Part shown: piece after piece, positions 6,127 to 6,755 of the stretch
How the letters are laid out: every line of letters begins with the position of its first letter
Numbering within the stretch: position 1 is the first letter of the stretch
From: Actinobacteria bacterium UBA3120
GTDB taxonomy: Bacteria; Actinomycetota; Actinomycetes; S36-B12
Direction: 5' to 3'
DNA length: 6,755 bases
Assembly (NCBI GenBank): GCA_002365735.1
Contig: DEZY01000029.1
Location: 8,627-15,381 of the forward strand
Position numbers and translations under genes: made by a program
Notes under the pieces: model-generated
The model's input: the letters and a program-made list of their open reading frames with translations, nothing else
Told to the model about the DNA's origin: nothing
The model's database searches: none

Positions 6127-6738
6127 CTAACTCAGGGTCGCTGCACGTTCAAGGATTGCATCTTCATCAATTGAACCCTGTACAACTTCAATTGACCCAT
6201 CTGCACTAATGAATGCGAAGGCGGGTTGAGAGGCAACCCCAAAAACACCCCACACTTGGGCATCAGGATCTGCAAGCTGTGAGAAATTTTCAATTCCCGT
6301 GTCACTGACAAAGGTCTTCATTTCATCCACACTACCGAGCGCGGCCACGCCAACGACATCAACATTGCCATCAAGTTGATCTGCGACTTTGGCCAATGTG
6401 GGCGCTTCCCCGCGGCACACTGAACACCACGGTGCCCAGAACCACATGATTGTGGGCTTTCCTTCGAAGTCGGCTTGCGTCACCGCTTGACCGTCCAGGG
6501 TTGTACTGGAAAAAACTGGCAGTGGATTCGCGACAACGGCAGGCTCAATAGGTGCTTCCGTTTCACTCTCGGCCGCATCTGTTGGCTCAACCAGGGGGGT
6601 GCTTTCCACAACTTCAGCCGCGGCTGCTGTTGCGCTGCTGTCGTCCGAGCCCGAGGAGCATCCGGTGAGTAATAGCACCCCTGCTGCGACACCGGCAATA
6701 ATGATTCTTAATTTCGCGGACGTTCCTGGGGTGTTCAT
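6127..6738 (-). CDS. TlpA/MPT53-like thioredoxin-fold lipoprotein
   Basis: A 203-residue lipoprotein. The signal peptide ends in the lipobox L24-T-G-C27, so the mature protein should be lipid-anchored at C27 on the outer face of the membrane. Residues 28-70 are an acidic Ser/Ala/Glu/Pro linker. Residues about 72-203 are a thioredoxin fold of the TlpA/DsbE type: FEGKPTIMWFWAPWC precedes the C105-S-V-C108 active site, the usual acidic-aromatic surroundings follow, and QPAF gives the cis-proline (P172). The layout FEGKPT..WFW.PWC..C..EAP, then a QPAF segment, is close to secreted MPT53/DsbE (Rv2878c) of mycobacteria, which acts as an extracellular disulfide oxidant. Here the adjacent CcdA suggests its disulfide can also be reduced. 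It is the first gene of the pair. The ATG at 6738 has only AGG three bases upstream as a ribosome site, and the promoter lies outside the window. Oxidase versus reductase role is undecided. Confidence 0.92.
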   Translation of the reverse strand: MNTPGTSAKLRIIIAGVAAGVLLLTGCSSGSDDSSATAAAAEVVESTPLVEPTDAAESETEAPIEPAVVANPLPVFSSTTLDGQAVTQADFEGKPTIMWFWAPWCSVCRGEAPTLAKVADQLDGNVDVVGVAALGSVDEMKTFVSDTGIENFSQLADPDAQVWGVFGVASQPAFAFISADGSIEVVQGSIDEDAILERAATLS

Positions 6739-6755
6739 AAGCCTGTGACGCAGCC

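Noticed and set aside
5583..6209. 208-residue open frame on the plus strand opposite the ccdA-like gene
   Set aside because: It lies antisense to a clear CcdA-family gene with both conserved Cys. Its own translation is Pro/Ala/Thr/Ser-rich with no recognisable domain, typical of an antisense shadow.

Overview
This 6.75 kb window looks like a chromosomal stretch of an actinobacterium of moderate G+C content (about half G+C, judged by eye). Three things suggest this. The genes carry actinobacterial-style family members: a short SHOCT protein, a TlpA-like lipoprotein resembling mycobacterial MPT53/DsbE next to a CcdA-type membrane protein, and a Tat-exported sulfatase. A divergent promoter region appears to fire directly at start codons (leaderless transcripts, common in Actinobacteria). 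One strong gene starts with GTG. A small-genome aquatic actinobacterium is possible, but that is inference. No phage, transposon, CRISPR, tRNA or rRNA signal is visible.

Layout, left to right. At 1-1826 (minus) lies most of a Tat-signal sulfatase that runs off the left edge. At 1925-2167 (minus) is a protein-like reading frame broken by an in-frame TAG, probably a decayed gene. At 2190-2438 (minus) is an 82-residue SHOCT-domain protein with a strong ribosome binding site. At 2660-3940 (minus) is a secreted thermonuclease-like enzyme followed by two lamin-tail-like domains. A 71-residue unknown protein (3953-4168, minus) lies 12 bases upstream of it, and the two probably share a transcript. 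Divergent from these is a LysR-type regulator (4255-5202, plus). The 86-base gap between the divergent genes holds two perfect inverted repeats and two candidate promoters. Converging on the regulator is a two-gene thiol-redox operon (minus): a TlpA/MPT53-like lipoprotein (6127-6738) and then a CcdA-like electron carrier (5255-6109).

How the parts may work together: four products are exported or membrane-bound (sulfatase, nuclease, TlpA-like lipoprotein, CcdA). The CcdA/TlpA pair moves electrons to, or exchanges disulfides with, cell-surface proteins. The nuclease has six cysteines and is a plausible, unproven client. The LysR regulator most likely controls its divergent neighbours, the 71-residue gene and the nuclease, and itself. 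No wholly new system is evident. The most unusual points are the compact leaderless divergent control region, the nuclease-plus-tandem-LTD architecture with its unknown small partner, and the TAG-interrupted fragment.
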